A DNA stretch of 64,000 nucleotides. It comes from Rhodococcus sp040643435 (GTDB lineage: Bacteria > Actinomycetota > Actinomycetes > Mycobacteriales > Mycobacteriaceae). This document shows positions 24,354 to 33,745 of the stretch, one piece after another; the stretch's first letter is position 1, and each line of letters begins with the position of its first letter. A program made the position numbers and the translations under genes. The stretch is taken from positions 1-64,000 of the forward strand of contig NZ_JBEYUH010000015.1 in the NCBI RefSeq assembly GCF_040643435.1, given 5' to 3'. The notes below the pieces were generated by a model. The model had not been told where the DNA came from. It worked only from the letters and a program-made list of their open reading frames with translations, and did no database searches.

Positions 24354-25471
24354 ACATCGGAGAGGTTGCTCGGTCGTCGTTCGTGGCGGAGTTCGGATCC
24401 GAACCCGAGGGGTGCTGGTGTGCCCCCGGCCGGGTCAACCTCATCGGTGAGCACGTCGACTACGCCGGTGGTCTGTGCCTGCCGATAGCTCTCCCGCAGG
24501 TCACTGCCGTCGCGTTGCGCCGCCGCGCCGATCATCGGCTCCGCGTGCGCAGCGCCGGATTCGAAGCAGCCGATCTCGATCTGCGCGACCGCCGCGTCGA
24601 CGGTTGGGCCGCCTATGTCGCCGGAGTGATCTGGGCACTCGAACCGCCGGGATTCACCGGTGCGGACGTCGTCGTGGCTTCGGAAGTTCCGGTCGGGGCG
24701 GGCCTTTCCTCGTCCGCAGCACTCGAGACGGCGGTCGCGGTGGCAATCGCCGAACTGTCCGGGCTTCCGCTCGACGACGACGGCCGCGAGCGACTCGCCG
24801 TCGCGTGCGTGCGTGCCGAGAACGACTATGCCGGTGCACCCACCGGGGGGCTCGACCAGCGCATCGCGCTGCATGGCCGCGCCGGGCACGCTCTGCTGCT
24901 CGACTTCGCCGACCACAGCAGCGAACACATTCCGTTCGACGCCGGAGCGCAGGGACTGACGGTGCTCGTCGTCGACACCGGAACCGGGCACCGGCTCGCC
25001 GACGGGCAGTACGGGCACAGACGCAGTGAGGTCGAGGAAGCGACACAGCTTCTCGGTGTCGGGACCTTACGTGAGGCCACATCGGCCGGCGCGATCGGCG
25101 ACCCGACACTGCGTCGCCGTGCCCGGCACGTGATCGGCGAGATCGCCCGTGTTCGTGAGGCCGCGGAGTTCCTGCGTGCCGGACGAATCCGCGATCTCGG
25201 TCCTCTGCTCGATGCATCGCATCGGTCGTTGCGCGACGACTTCGAGGTCAGCTGTCTCGAACTCGACACCGCCGTCGATGCGGCTGTCGCGGCAGGGGGT
25301 CTCGGCGCCCGGATGGTCGGTGGCGGTTTCGGCGGGTCGGCGATCGTCCTGTGCGAGGACTCGCGTGTCGATCGGGTGCGGCAGGCGGTCGCTGCTGCCG
25401 CTGCACGTCGCGACCTTCCGGCGCCGGCCTTCCTGTGCGCCACGGCGTCCGGGGGCGCACGTCGCTGCTGA
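24350..25471 (+). CDS. galK: Galactokinase
   Basis: The 373-residue GHMP kinase phosphorylates galactose at C1. It has the galactokinase signature GRVNLIGEHVDY near residue 28, the ATP-binding PVGAGLSSSAALE at about residue 115 and the C-terminal GGGFGGSAIVL. The catalytic Asp is in GGLDQ. It overlaps galT by 4 nt (ATGA). Confidence 0.93.
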   Translation: MNIGEVARSSFVAEFGSEPEGCWCAPGRVNLIGEHVDYAGGLCLPIALPQVTAVALRRRADHRLRVRSAGFEAADLDLRDRRVDGWAAYVAGVIWALEPPGFTGADVVVASEVPVGAGLSSSAALETAVAVAIAELSGLPLDDDGRERLAVACVRAENDYAGAPTGGLDQRIALHGRAGHALLLDFADHSSEHIPFDAGAQGLTVLVVDTGTGHRLADGQYGHRRSEVEEATQLLGVGTLREATSAGAIGDPTLRRRARHVIGEIARVREAAEFLRAGRIRDLGPLLDASHRSLRDDFEVSCLELDTAVDAAVAAGGLGARMVGGGFGGSAIVLCEDSRVDRVRQAVAAAAARRDLPAPAFLCATASGGARRC

Positions 25472-25481
25472 CCGCTGCGGG

Positions 25482-25487
25482 TACTGT
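25482..25487 (+). promoter_or_regulatory. -10 element for a leaderless gene
   Basis: TACTGT ends 6 nt before the ATG at 25494 with no ribosome-binding sequence. The gene is thus probably transcribed separately from galK as a leaderless message. Confidence 0.4.
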
Positions 25488-25493
25488 GCGCGC

Positions 25494-26234
25494 ATGGGTT
25501 GGTTCAGTCGCAAGGAGTGGGGCGTCGAGCACGCGGTGTTCGCCGCCGCATCGGCCGCCACCGTCGTCGGTGGAGTGTCCGGAAACGAGAAACTGCAGAA
25601 GTTCGCCAAACCCCTCATCGCACCGGCACTCGCCGTGCGGGTGCTGCGGCGTTCCCGTGACACCGACCGCACCGACACGGCCCTGCTGGTCGCCGGACTG
25701 GCCGCAGCCACACTGGGCGACATCGCGATGATCCGATCGGACGAGGACCGCAGGATCCTCCGCGGCGCAGCATGCTTCGGCGCCATGCAGACGGCTTACT
25801 CGACGATCCTCGCCCGGCACGGCGCCCGCGTGTCGAAGTCCGTCGCCGTGCAGCGTGCCGGTGCGCTCGCCGGGGCGGCCGGACTGCTCGCCGCCCGCAA
25901 TCGCTCGGTGGCGGCGCCGCTGACCGGATACGGGGCGTTGCTCGCCACCACCGCCACCCTCGCCGGGGATCCCGCCCTCGCGCCCGGGGCGCGAGTGCGC
26001 GCGGGTCTACCGGTGCCGAACGCCGATCGACGGAGCCTGCTCGGCCTCGGCGGCCTGATCTTCACGCTGTCCGACGGTTCGATCGTGGTTCGCCGCACTC
26101 TGCTGAAGGACGAGAAGACCCGCGCGGCGGCAGAGGGATTCGTGCTGGTCACCTATGTCCTCGCACAGTTGCTGCTCGTCGAAGGCCTGCTTGCGCTCAC
26201 CCGCAAGGGTCCGCTAGCCGAGCGGAGGCGCTAG
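25494..26234 (+). CDS. YhhN/TMEM86-like membrane protein (putative lysoplasmalogenase)
   Basis: The 246-residue polytopic protein has about 7-8 hydrophobic segments. The motifs ATLGDIAMI (about residue 75) and IFTLSDGSIVVRR near the C-terminus place conserved Asp residues in membrane helices, as in YhhN and TMEM86 lysoplasmalogen hydrolases. Activity in bacteria of this type is largely untested. Its stop overlaps the convergent minus-strand gene by 4 nt. Confidence 0.65.
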   Translation: MGWFSRKEWGVEHAVFAAASAATVVGGVSGNEKLQKFAKPLIAPALAVRVLRRSRDTDRTDTALLVAGLAAATLGDIAMIRSDEDRRILRGAACFGAMQTAYSTILARHGARVSKSVAVQRAGALAGAAGLLAARNRSVAAPLTGYGALLATTATLAGDPALAPGARVRAGLPVPNADRRSLLGLGGLIFTLSDGSIVVRRTLLKDEKTRAAAEGFVLVTYVLAQLLLVEGLLALTRKGPLAERRR

Positions 26235-26671
26235 GGATAGAGCAGGATCCGGTCTCGGTCGAGCGGGTCCACCCAGACGCTCACGACCTCGCCTGGCGCG
26301 TAGCGGTGCAGGTCGCGACGGTCTACCTCGTAGACGACCGTGCCGCGATAGGACTCCGAACCCGGCACCGTGAGTTCGAGATCGAGCCGGGTCAACTGAC
26401 CGGTCGACGTCCGATCCAGCGGCGTCGCCGCGCGGATGGTTGCCCACCCCTCGTAACCATCGCGTTCGATCCGGCGCAAGGTCTTCGAGCGCCGACCGGC
26501 GAGCGCCAGCGACAGGCCGAGCACGGTGCCGTACAGGCACACGAGGAAAACCACCTGGAATCCCTCGGTGCCCGGCTCGGAAATCGGCAGGAAGTAGTTC
26601 AGCCACAACGCGAGAACGACGATATATCCCACGGTGACGAAGGCGATGGTGCTGGCGATACGACGATTCAT
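26231..26671 (-). CDS. Small membrane protein, DUF3592-like
   Basis: The 146-residue product has two N-terminal transmembrane segments (about 8-29 and 40-59). A soluble beta-rich domain with EGWATIRAATPLDRTSTGQ and VVYEVDRRDLHRYAPGEVVSVWVDP follows, a pattern of DUF3592-type proteins. It is convergent with the YhhN-like gene and divergent from the following SDR, with 68 bases between the starts. Function unknown. Confidence 0.6.
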   Translation of the reverse strand: MNRRIASTIAFVTVGYIVVLALWLNYFLPISEPGTEGFQVVFLVCLYGTVLGLSLALAGRRSKTLRRIERDGYEGWATIRAATPLDRTSTGQLTRLDLELTVPGSESYRGTVVYEVDRRDLHRYAPGEVVSVWVDPLDRDRILLYP

Positions 26672-26726
26672 GGCAGCTCTTGCTCCAGCCTATCGCCCGG
26701 CAACCCCACGGCGACATCATCGAGGT

Positions 26727-26732
26727 TAGGCT
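26727..26732 (+). promoter_or_regulatory. -10 element TAGGCT for a leaderless gene
   Basis: TAGGCT ends 7 nt before the ATG at 26740, with no Shine-Dalgarno sequence. The surrounding AGGTTAGGCT also resembles half of an iron box, but the other half is absent. Confidence 0.45.
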
Positions 26733-26739
26733 GGCGCCC

Positions 26740-27522
26740 ATGTCCGCCCCCAGCGTGGTCGTCACCGGAGCCGCTGCCGGAATCGGCCGTTCCACCGCCC
26801 TGCTCTTCGCCCGCCGTGGCTATCGCGTCGGTGCTGTCGACATCGACCGCGCGGGCCTCGAGAGCCTGGCCGAAGAGAGCGCCCCGATCACCACGGGGCA
26901 GATCGTCACCGGCATCCTCGATGTCACCGACGCCGAGGAGTGGAGCCGCACACTCGCCGAGTTCTGCGTCGACGGCAGGCTCGACATCCTCGTCAACAAT
27001 GCCGGCCTGCTGTCGTCCGGACCGTTCGAGGACACCCCCGTGAGCCGGCACCGGCAGATCATCGACGTCAACATCACCGGCGTGGTCCTCGGCTGCCACG
27101 CTGCCTTCCCGTACCTCCGCGACACCCCGGGCGCGCAGATCGTGAACATGTGTTCGGCGTCGGCGCTCTACGGCCAGCCCGACCTCGCCACCTACAGCGC
27201 CACCAAGTTCGCGGTGCGCGGCCTGACCGAAGCACTGGAACTCGAGTGGGCCCACCACGACATCAAGGTCCAGGCCATGTGGCCGCTGTTCGTCGATACA
27301 CACATGGTCGACGGAATGGACATCGGCGCGCGTCGCTCCCTGGGCGTGAATCTCGGCGCCGACGATGTGGCCCGCGCGGTCTTCGATGCGACCCGGCCCG
27401 GCCGTCGCTCTGCCCGGGTACATCGCCCGGTCGGCCGGCAGGCGACCCTGCTGTCGGCACTTGCCCAGATATCACCCGGATGGGCGAACCGGCTGGTCAA
27501 CCGGCGGCTGACGGGCCACTGA
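26740..27522 (+). CDS. Short-chain dehydrogenase/reductase
   Basis: The 260-residue classical SDR has TGAAAGIGRSTA near residue 8, Asp in AVDIDR favouring NAD, NNAGLLSSG, and YSATK. The C-terminal region HRPVGRQATLLSALAQISPGW is typical of a mycobacterial SDR subgroup of unknown substrate. It is probably leaderless. A lipoprotein gene follows 47 bases later. Confidence 0.8.
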   Translation: MSAPSVVVTGAAAGIGRSTALLFARRGYRVGAVDIDRAGLESLAEESAPITTGQIVTGILDVTDAEEWSRTLAEFCVDGRLDILVNNAGLLSSGPFEDTPVSRHRQIIDVNITGVVLGCHAAFPYLRDTPGAQIVNMCSASALYGQPDLATYSATKFAVRGLTEALELEWAHHDIKVQAMWPLFVDTHMVDGMDIGARRSLGVNLGADDVARAVFDATRPGRRSARVHRPVGRQATLLSALAQISPGWANRLVNRRLTGH

Positions 27523-27569
27523 ACCCGGTCGATAGAGTGACACCCGCACGTCGTCGGGAAGGGTGTCAC

Positions 27570-28187
27570 GTGAGAATTCGGATGTGGCCGGTAGCAGCCG
27601 TCGTATCTGCGGCGCTGTTCGTCGCGGGATGCGGAGGGTCCGCGGACAGTACGGAGACCGCCTCCGGAGCACCGTCGGCAAACGCATCCCTGTCGACGAC
27701 GACCGCATCGGCCTCGTCCCCGACGGTCGCTCCGAGTACGACCGTGGAAACGGCCCCGCTGTCGACGGCCGAACAATCATCCACGGCGGAGGAGCCGGCC
27801 CCCCTCGGTGAGGTCGCATACCAGCGCAACGAGTCGTACTACTTCAGCAGCCCGGACGGTACGTACCGGTGCGGCATCGTCCGTCTGCCCAGCCGCACCG
27901 AGGCCGGCTGCGAAGGTCTCACCGATCCCATCCCGCCGCGCCCGGAGGACTGCATGGTCAACTGGGGGCAGGGCATCCGGGTGCAGGACACCGGCGAAGG
28001 CGCGTTCGTGTGCTCCGGCGGACCCGTCTACCTCTCGCCGGACGGTGCGAGCCCCGTGCTGCCGCCGGGCTCGCAACTGTCGCAGCTCGGCTACACGTGT
28101 TCCACGAGTGAGTCGGACGTGACCTGCACCAACGACGCCACGGGCCACGGTTTCCGCGTCGCACCGGATTCGAACGAAACGTTCTGA
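27570..28187 (+). CDS. Lipoprotein of unknown function
   Basis: The 205-residue secreted lipoprotein has signal peptide residues 1-20 and lipobox LFVAGC, so the mature protein starts at Cys21. A Ser/Thr-rich linker (about 22-75) is followed by a compact domain with six further cysteines (for example CGIV, GCEG, EDCM, VCSG, TCSTS, VTCT), probably as three disulfides. It starts at GTG 27570 after AAGGG. The methylase gene begins 2 nt after its stop. Confidence 0.7.
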   Translation: MRIRMWPVAAVVSAALFVAGCGGSADSTETASGAPSANASLSTTTASASSPTVAPSTTVETAPLSTAEQSSTAEEPAPLGEVAYQRNESYYFSSPDGTYRCGIVRLPSRTEAGCEGLTDPIPPRPEDCMVNWGQGIRVQDTGEGAFVCSGGPVYLSPDGASPVLPPGSQLSQLGYTCSTSESDVTCTNDATGHGFRVAPDSNETF

Positions 28188-28189
28188 CA

Positions 28190-28876
28190 GTGACCGACAC
28201 ACATTCCGAACCGGTCGTCGAAGAAGAGTCGGGCCCGACCGAATGGGGTGAGCACCCGCACGGTTACGGACCCTGGACCGAGGAATTCGGCACCGAGCCG
28301 CCCACCGACCCGCGGTTCGACCCGGAACTGCTCGCACACGGCGACCGGCGCAACGTCGTCGACGCCTACCGTTACTGGACGCGCGAGGCGATCGTGCAGG
28401 ACATCGACCGGCGTCGGCACCCTCTGCACGTCGCCATCGAGAACTTCGCCCACGATGCGAACATCGGAACGGTCGTCCGCACCGCCAACGCGTTCGCCGT
28501 CGGCACCGTCCACATCGTCGGTCGACGACGGTGGAACCGGCGCGGGGCGATGGTCACCGACCGTTACCAGCATCTCCTGCACCATCCCGACGTCGATGCT
28601 CTCGTCGCGTGGGCGACCGAGCAGGATCTCACGATCGTCGCAGTGGACAACACACCCGGCTCGGTGCGGCTCGAGACGGCGACACTGCCGAAGCGCTGCC
28701 TGCTGCTGTTCGGTCAGGAGGGCCCCGGTGTCACCGAGCAGGCCCGCAGCGTGGCGTCGATGACGGTGTCGATCGCCCAATTCGGCTCGACACGCTCCAT
28801 CAACGCGGGGGTCGCCGCAGGTATCGCGATGCACGCCTGGATCCGGCAACACGCCGACTTCTCTGCTGCCTGGTAA
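28190..28876 (+). CDS. TrmH/SpoU-family RNA 2'-O-ribose methyltransferase
   Basis: The 228-residue SPOUT methylase has motif 1 ENFAHDANIGTVVRTANAF, motif 2 LLLFGQEGPGVTEQA and motif 3 VSIAQFGSTRSINAGVAAGI, which form the knotted SAM site. The first about 70 residues are an acidic extension. The target could be 23S rRNA or tRNA and is not identifiable. It corresponds in position to Rv0380c. Confidence 0.85.
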   Translation: MTDTHSEPVVEEESGPTEWGEHPHGYGPWTEEFGTEPPTDPRFDPELLAHGDRRNVVDAYRYWTREAIVQDIDRRRHPLHVAIENFAHDANIGTVVRTANAFAVGTVHIVGRRRWNRRGAMVTDRYQHLLHHPDVDALVAWATEQDLTIVAVDNTPGSVRLETATLPKRCLLLFGQEGPGVTEQARSVASMTVSIAQFGSTRSINAGVAAGIAMHAWIRQHADFSAAW

Positions 28877-28953
28877 CAACTGTCCCGCAATCCGGGATGA
28901 AAGTCGCGGACCGTCGTGGAGGCGGTCCGCGGGTTCGGGCAGTGTGGAGGGTG

Positions 28954-30111
28954 ATGAACACCGAATCGGGACAGCGTTCGAATCGGAACGGGTCCGCCCG
29001 GGACGAGTCCGCCCGGTGGTCGAAGCGAGCCGATGCCGCCGAGGCAGCGGTGGTGTCGCGGCACGTCCGTCGGCTGTGGGGGCTGCCCGGCACCGCGCTC
29101 GGGGTGGTCGGGTGGCCGGCCGTTCGTCGTGAACGGCTGTTCTTCACCTGGCACTACTGGTGGCAGGCGCATCTGATCGACACGGCCGTCGATGCCGCCG
29201 AGCGCGACGCCACCACGCGCCGTCGCCGTCGCGTCGTCCGGCTCGCACGCACCCACCGCATCCGCAACATCACCGGGTGGACGAACAACTACTTCGACGA
29301 CATGGCGTGGCTCGGCCTGTCGCTCGAACGCGCCGAACGCCATCTGTACGTCGATCACCGCAGCGCGATCGCCACCCTCGTCGACGAACTCGTCGACGCG
29401 TGGCAGCCCGACCACGGAGGCGGTATCCCGTGGCGCCGGCAGGACAACTTCTTCAACGCCCCCGCGAACGGCCCGGCAGCGCTGCTGCTCGCCCGCACCG
29501 GAAAGGTCTACCGCGCCCAGGAGATGGCCGACTGGATCCACGACAGCCTGCTCGATCCCGAGACCGGCCTCGTCTTCGACGGAATCCGCGACGGTGTGCA
29601 CGAGCGGGCGATCTACAGCTACTGCCAGGGCGTGACGCTCGGCCTCGAGACGGAACTCGCGGTGCAACTCGACGATCCGCGGCACCGCCGGAGAGTCCAT
29701 GCGCTCGTCGCCGCGGTGGACGACCATCTCACCGAGCGCAGTGTCGTCACCGGCGGGGGAGGAGGCGACGGCGGGCTGTTCAACGGCATCCTGGCCCGTT
29801 ATCTCGCGATGGTCGCCACCACGCTGCCCGTCGTCGACAGCGAGGACGTGCGTGCCCGCAACGCCGCCGCCCGCATCGTGCTGGCGTCGGCGGACGCGGC
29901 CTGGGAGAACCGCCTGCAGGTCGAGGAACTGCCCGTCTTCGGCCGCGACTGGTCCCGGCAGGCGCGTCTGCCGGGCCTGGGGCGATCGATCGCGCGGTCG
30001 ACGGGCGGCGGCGTCCGCGAGTCGTCCGTGCCCGAGCGGGACATGTCGGTCCAGCTCGGCGGGTGGATGCTCATGGAAGCGGCCTACGCCGTCGCGGCGT
30101 CCCGGTCGTGA
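28954..30111 (+). CDS. Glycoside hydrolase family 76 (endo-alpha-1,6-mannanase-like)
   Basis: The 385-residue (alpha/alpha)6-barrel protein has the GH76 signature GWTNNYFDDMAWLGL. The Asp pair 115-116 matches the catalytic DD of known alpha-1,6-mannanases. It has no signal peptide or membrane helix, so as written it is cytoplasmic or exported by a non-Sec path. M. tuberculosis Rv0365c, in the same neighbourhood next to DedA and fba, is a GH76 protein linked to lipoarabinomannan turnover (from memory). Start at 28954 behind GGAGGGTG. Confidence 0.8.
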   Translation: MNTESGQRSNRNGSARDESARWSKRADAAEAAVVSRHVRRLWGLPGTALGVVGWPAVRRERLFFTWHYWWQAHLIDTAVDAAERDATTRRRRRVVRLARTHRIRNITGWTNNYFDDMAWLGLSLERAERHLYVDHRSAIATLVDELVDAWQPDHGGGIPWRRQDNFFNAPANGPAALLLARTGKVYRAQEMADWIHDSLLDPETGLVFDGIRDGVHERAIYSYCQGVTLGLETELAVQLDDPRHRRRVHALVAAVDDHLTERSVVTGGGGGDGGLFNGILARYLAMVATTLPVVDSEDVRARNAAARIVLASADAAWENRLQVEELPVFGRDWSRQARLPGLGRSIARSTGGGVRESSVPERDMSVQLGGWMLMEAAYAVAASRS

Positions 30112-30136
30112 CGTCTCCCCGGCCCCGAAGACGGAA

Positions 30137-30179
30137 GAAGGTGGATGACGGCCGCTCTGCGGGCCGCGCATCCACCTTC
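30137..30179. terminator. Bidirectional terminator between GH76 and DedA genes
   Basis: An 11-base arm (30137-30147) pairs exactly with 30169-30179, and an inner CGGCC/GGCCG pair (30149-30153 and 3062-66 of that block) tightens the loop. It lies midway between the convergent stops at 30111 and 30209, so it can end both messages. Confidence 0.7.
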
Positions 30180-30208
30180 CCGGGTGTGCGAATGGCTGGT
30201 GCGAAGGT

Positions 30209-30952
30209 CTACGGAGTCTCGATGCGCTTGATCGGGGTGGTCGCGGCGTCCGCCTCGACGACCGGCGGTTCGGCGTTCTTCGCCGCGCGGCGCGAGGCCA
30301 GCACACGCTTGCCGACCTCGGTGAAGATGGGGATGACCGAGACGAACACGATCAGCAGGAAGATGATGTCGATGTTGTCGGCGATGAAGCCGATCTGGCC
30401 CAGCAGGTAACCGAGCAGGGTCACACCCGCGCCCCACACGATGCCGCCGATGATGTTGTAGGTGATGAACACCCGGTAGGGCATCTTCGCGGCGCCCGCG
30501 ACGAGCGGGGCGTAGGTGCGCACGATCGGCACGAAACGCGCGAGGAAGATCATCGCGGGTCCGTGACGGAGGAAGAACTTGTGAGCCTCGTCGATGTAGG
30601 CCTGCTTGAAGAGCTTCGCGTCTTCCTTGAAGAGTCTGGTGCCGCCCTTCGCGCCGATGAAGTAGCCGACCTGGTCACCGAGAACCGCGGCGATCGGGAT
30701 CGTCACCATCAGCACCCACAGCGGGGCGAACGGCTCGACCTCCGTCGACTTCGACGCCGCGATCAGACCGGCGGTGAACAGCAGGGAGTCGCCGGGCAGC
30801 AGCGGGAACAGCAGCCCGGACTCGACGAACACCACCACCAGAAGCCCGATGAGCATCCAGGTGCCGAACGAATTGAGCAGATTGACAGGATCCAGAAACC
30901 CCGGCAGTAGGGCCAGATTGGTCACGGACTCCGAGGCTTCGAGCACAGTCAC
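30209..30952 (-). CDS. DedA-family membrane protein
   Basis: The 247-residue polytopic DedA/VTT-domain protein has the family motif FxxR-x-GP in FLARFVPIVRTYAPLVAGAAKMPYRVF and GDQVGYFIGAKGG. About five membrane segments are seen. DedA proteins support membrane-lipid and polyprenyl-phosphate movement. The GTG at 30952 has no Shine-Dalgarno, but TACCCT (30965-30960 on the minus strand) ends 7 nt upstream, so it looks leaderless. The position next to fba is as in mycobacteria. Confidence 0.85.
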   Translation of the reverse strand: MTVLEASESVTNLALLPGFLDPVNLLNSFGTWMLIGLLVVVFVESGLLFPLLPGDSLLFTAGLIAASKSTEVEPFAPLWVLMVTIPIAAVLGDQVGYFIGAKGGTRLFKEDAKLFKQAYIDEAHKFFLRHGPAMIFLARFVPIVRTYAPLVAGAAKMPYRVFITYNIIGGIVWGAGVTLLGYLLGQIGFIADNIDIIFLLIVFVSVIPIFTEVGKRVLASRRAAKNAEPPVVEADAATTPIKRIETP

Positions 30953-31119
30953 GCGGTCCAGGGTACCGGCGGGGGCAACGTCCTCCCGAATTCCGACCCG
31001 CCACCCGGGACGGCCCGAGTATCGAACGAACCCGTCACTTGACATACTGCAAGGACAACCCGGGCACCCGCCACATCCCGGTGGTGTGCCGATCGACTCT
31101 CATCTGGAGGACAGCCGCT

Positions 31120-32157
<1,038 letters not shown>

Positions 32158-32177
32158 GACCGATCCGACACACGACA

Positions 32178-32205
32178 GGGGCGCCGACGTTCCCGTCGGC
32201 GCCCC
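32178..32205 (+). terminator. Perfect 12-bp terminator hairpin after fba
   Basis: Arms 32178-32189 and 32194-32205 pair exactly around a TTCC loop, 20 bases after the fba stop. It also faces the end of the convergent membrane protein gene. Confidence 0.8.
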
Positions 32206-32287
32206 ATTCGCGATTCCGATCGGTGTGCAGTTCCCGTCGTGCCGGGCCGGGCGCGAACGACGACTTCCGCGCGTCCGGGCAGCGCGC

Positions 32288-33238
32288 CTATTCGCCGCAC
32301 ACCTTCCATTCCTCGCCCACGAGTTCGAGATCGAACGTGCGGTCGGTGACGTCGGACGGGCTGTTCGTCGTGTGCGCGGTGACCTGGGCGATGGCGTTGT
32401 TCTCGGTGATCTGGACGCGATCGACGCTCGTCACCACCGGGATCTCGCCCTGTTCCACCGCGAGCCGGTGGATCTCGCGGAAGTCCTCCGGATCGACCGA
32501 GGCGTAGAAGTCGGCGAGGCCTCCGCATGTGGACGCCCGTAAGGCGTCGAGATCCCCTGCCTCGAGCGCTCCGACGAAGGTGTCGATGCTCGCCCGGATC
32601 CGGCTCTCGGGCGAGTCGTCCGCGCGCTGCTGCAGGAACACGAACGCCACGGCCGCGACCACCGCCACGACCAGGACGGCTCCACCGGCCACGGCGAGCC
32701 GCCGTCCGCGTCCCGTGTCGCGTGCCGGGGGGATGCGTGTGGGGGTGGGCTGGATGGTGACGCGGGCGGGCTCGGGCTCGGCCGGTGGCCTCTCGGTGCG
32801 CGGGGGGATCCGCTGGGGCGGCGCCTTGGGGACGTGACTGCGCACCGGGATCTGCACCGTGGGTGCCTCGGCGGGGCCGGGCGCGACGACGGGGAGGGCG
32901 ACGGTCTCGGCGGCACTCCCGTCGATGCTGCGTGTCTCGGCTTCCTCCTCGCCCCGGTTCTCGGCGGTGCCGTCGCTGCGTTCGTCACCGCTCTCGTCAC
33001 GGTCTTCGTCACCGCTCTCGGTGCTGTGTCCGTCACCGCTCTCGACGGGGGGGACATCGAGGCTCTCGTCCGCACCGGCCGGAGCGGCTGCCGGTTCCCG
33101 GCCCGCTGATCCGCCCTCGGGATCGACGGGACTCGGATCCTGTGCGACGACCTCGTTCGTCGCGACGTCGTCTGCCGCGTCGACGCTGGGGGTCGTCGAA
33201 GTCTTCTCGGGTGTCTCTTCGTTCTTCGGGTCCGACAA
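32288..33238 (-). CDS. Membrane-anchored protein with acidic tail and extracytoplasmic NTF2-like domain
   Basis: The 316-residue product has a long disordered N-terminus (1-180) very rich in Glu, Asp, Ser and Pro. A transmembrane helix (about 183-205, AVLVVAVVAAVAFVFL) is followed by a C-terminal domain with IRASIDTFVGALEAGDLDALRASTCGG, typical of DUF4878/lumazine-binding-like NTF2 domains outside the membrane. The counterpart beside fba in M. tuberculosis is Rv0361 (from memory). Role unknown. Confidence 0.65.
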   Translation of the reverse strand: MSDPKNEETPEKTSTTPSVDAADDVATNEVVAQDPSPVDPEGGSAGREPAAAPAGADESLDVPPVESGDGHSTESGDEDRDESGDERSDGTAENRGEEEAETRSIDGSAAETVALPVVAPGPAEAPTVQIPVRSHVPKAPPQRIPPRTERPPAEPEPARVTIQPTPTRIPPARDTGRGRRLAVAGGAVLVVAVVAAVAFVFLQQRADDSPESRIRASIDTFVGALEAGDLDALRASTCGGLADFYASVDPEDFREIHRLAVEQGEIPVVTSVDRVQITENNAIAQVTAHTTNSPSDVTDRTFDLELVGEEWKVCGE

Positions 33239-33309
33239 CGTGCTGCACCTCGCTCGACGGCCTGCGGTTACCCGGGGACTCTATCCAGCCTCCGAGCGCG
33301 GAGGGCAGA

Positions 33310-33735
33310 ATGGCCCTCATGACGTCTTTCGGTGATCTTCTCGGCCCGCAGCCCACCTTGCTTCCCGGCGACGACGAGGCGGAGTCGGCCCTGCTGAACA
33401 ACGAGGATCCGGCGAAGGTCGCAGCCGACCATCCCACCGCCTCGATCGCATGGGCCTATCTCGCCGAGGCCGCGCTCGACCGGGGCGAAACCATCCAGGC
33501 CTATGCCTACGCGCGCACCGGATATCACCGCGGTCTCGACCAGTTGCGCCGCAACGGATGGAAGGGTTTCGGTCCCGTCCCCTACAGCCACGAACCCAAC
33601 CGCGGTTTCCTGCGCTGCGTCGCCGTGCTCGCCCGCGCCGCGAAACTGATCGGTGAGGCGGACGAGCACGCCCGCTGCCTCGACCTGCTCGAGGACTGCG
33701 ATCCGCGGGCAGCGGAAGCTCTCGGCGTCGAATAG
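33310..33735 (+). CDS. DUF3151 protein
   Basis: The 141-residue conserved actinobacterial protein is recognised from LGPQPTLLPGD, AWAYLAEAALDRG, AYAYARTGYHRGLDQLRRNGWKG and LDLLEDCDP. It has an all-helical, TPR-like look. GGAGGG lies 4 nt before the ATG at 33310; a second ATG at 33319 gives a 138-residue form. It is the counterpart of Rv0360c. Function unknown. Confidence 0.8.
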   Translation: MALMTSFGDLLGPQPTLLPGDDEAESALLNNEDPAKVAADHPTASIAWAYLAEAALDRGETIQAYAYARTGYHRGLDQLRRNGWKGFGPVPYSHEPNRGFLRCVAVLARAAKLIGEADEHARCLDLLEDCDPRAAEALGVE

Positions 33736-33745
33736 ACGCCGCTGA

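Noticed and set aside
26720..26740. Iron-box (DtxR/IdeR) site before the SDR
   Set aside because: Only one half (AGGTTAGGCT) is present and it coincides with a -10 element; the other half-site is missing.
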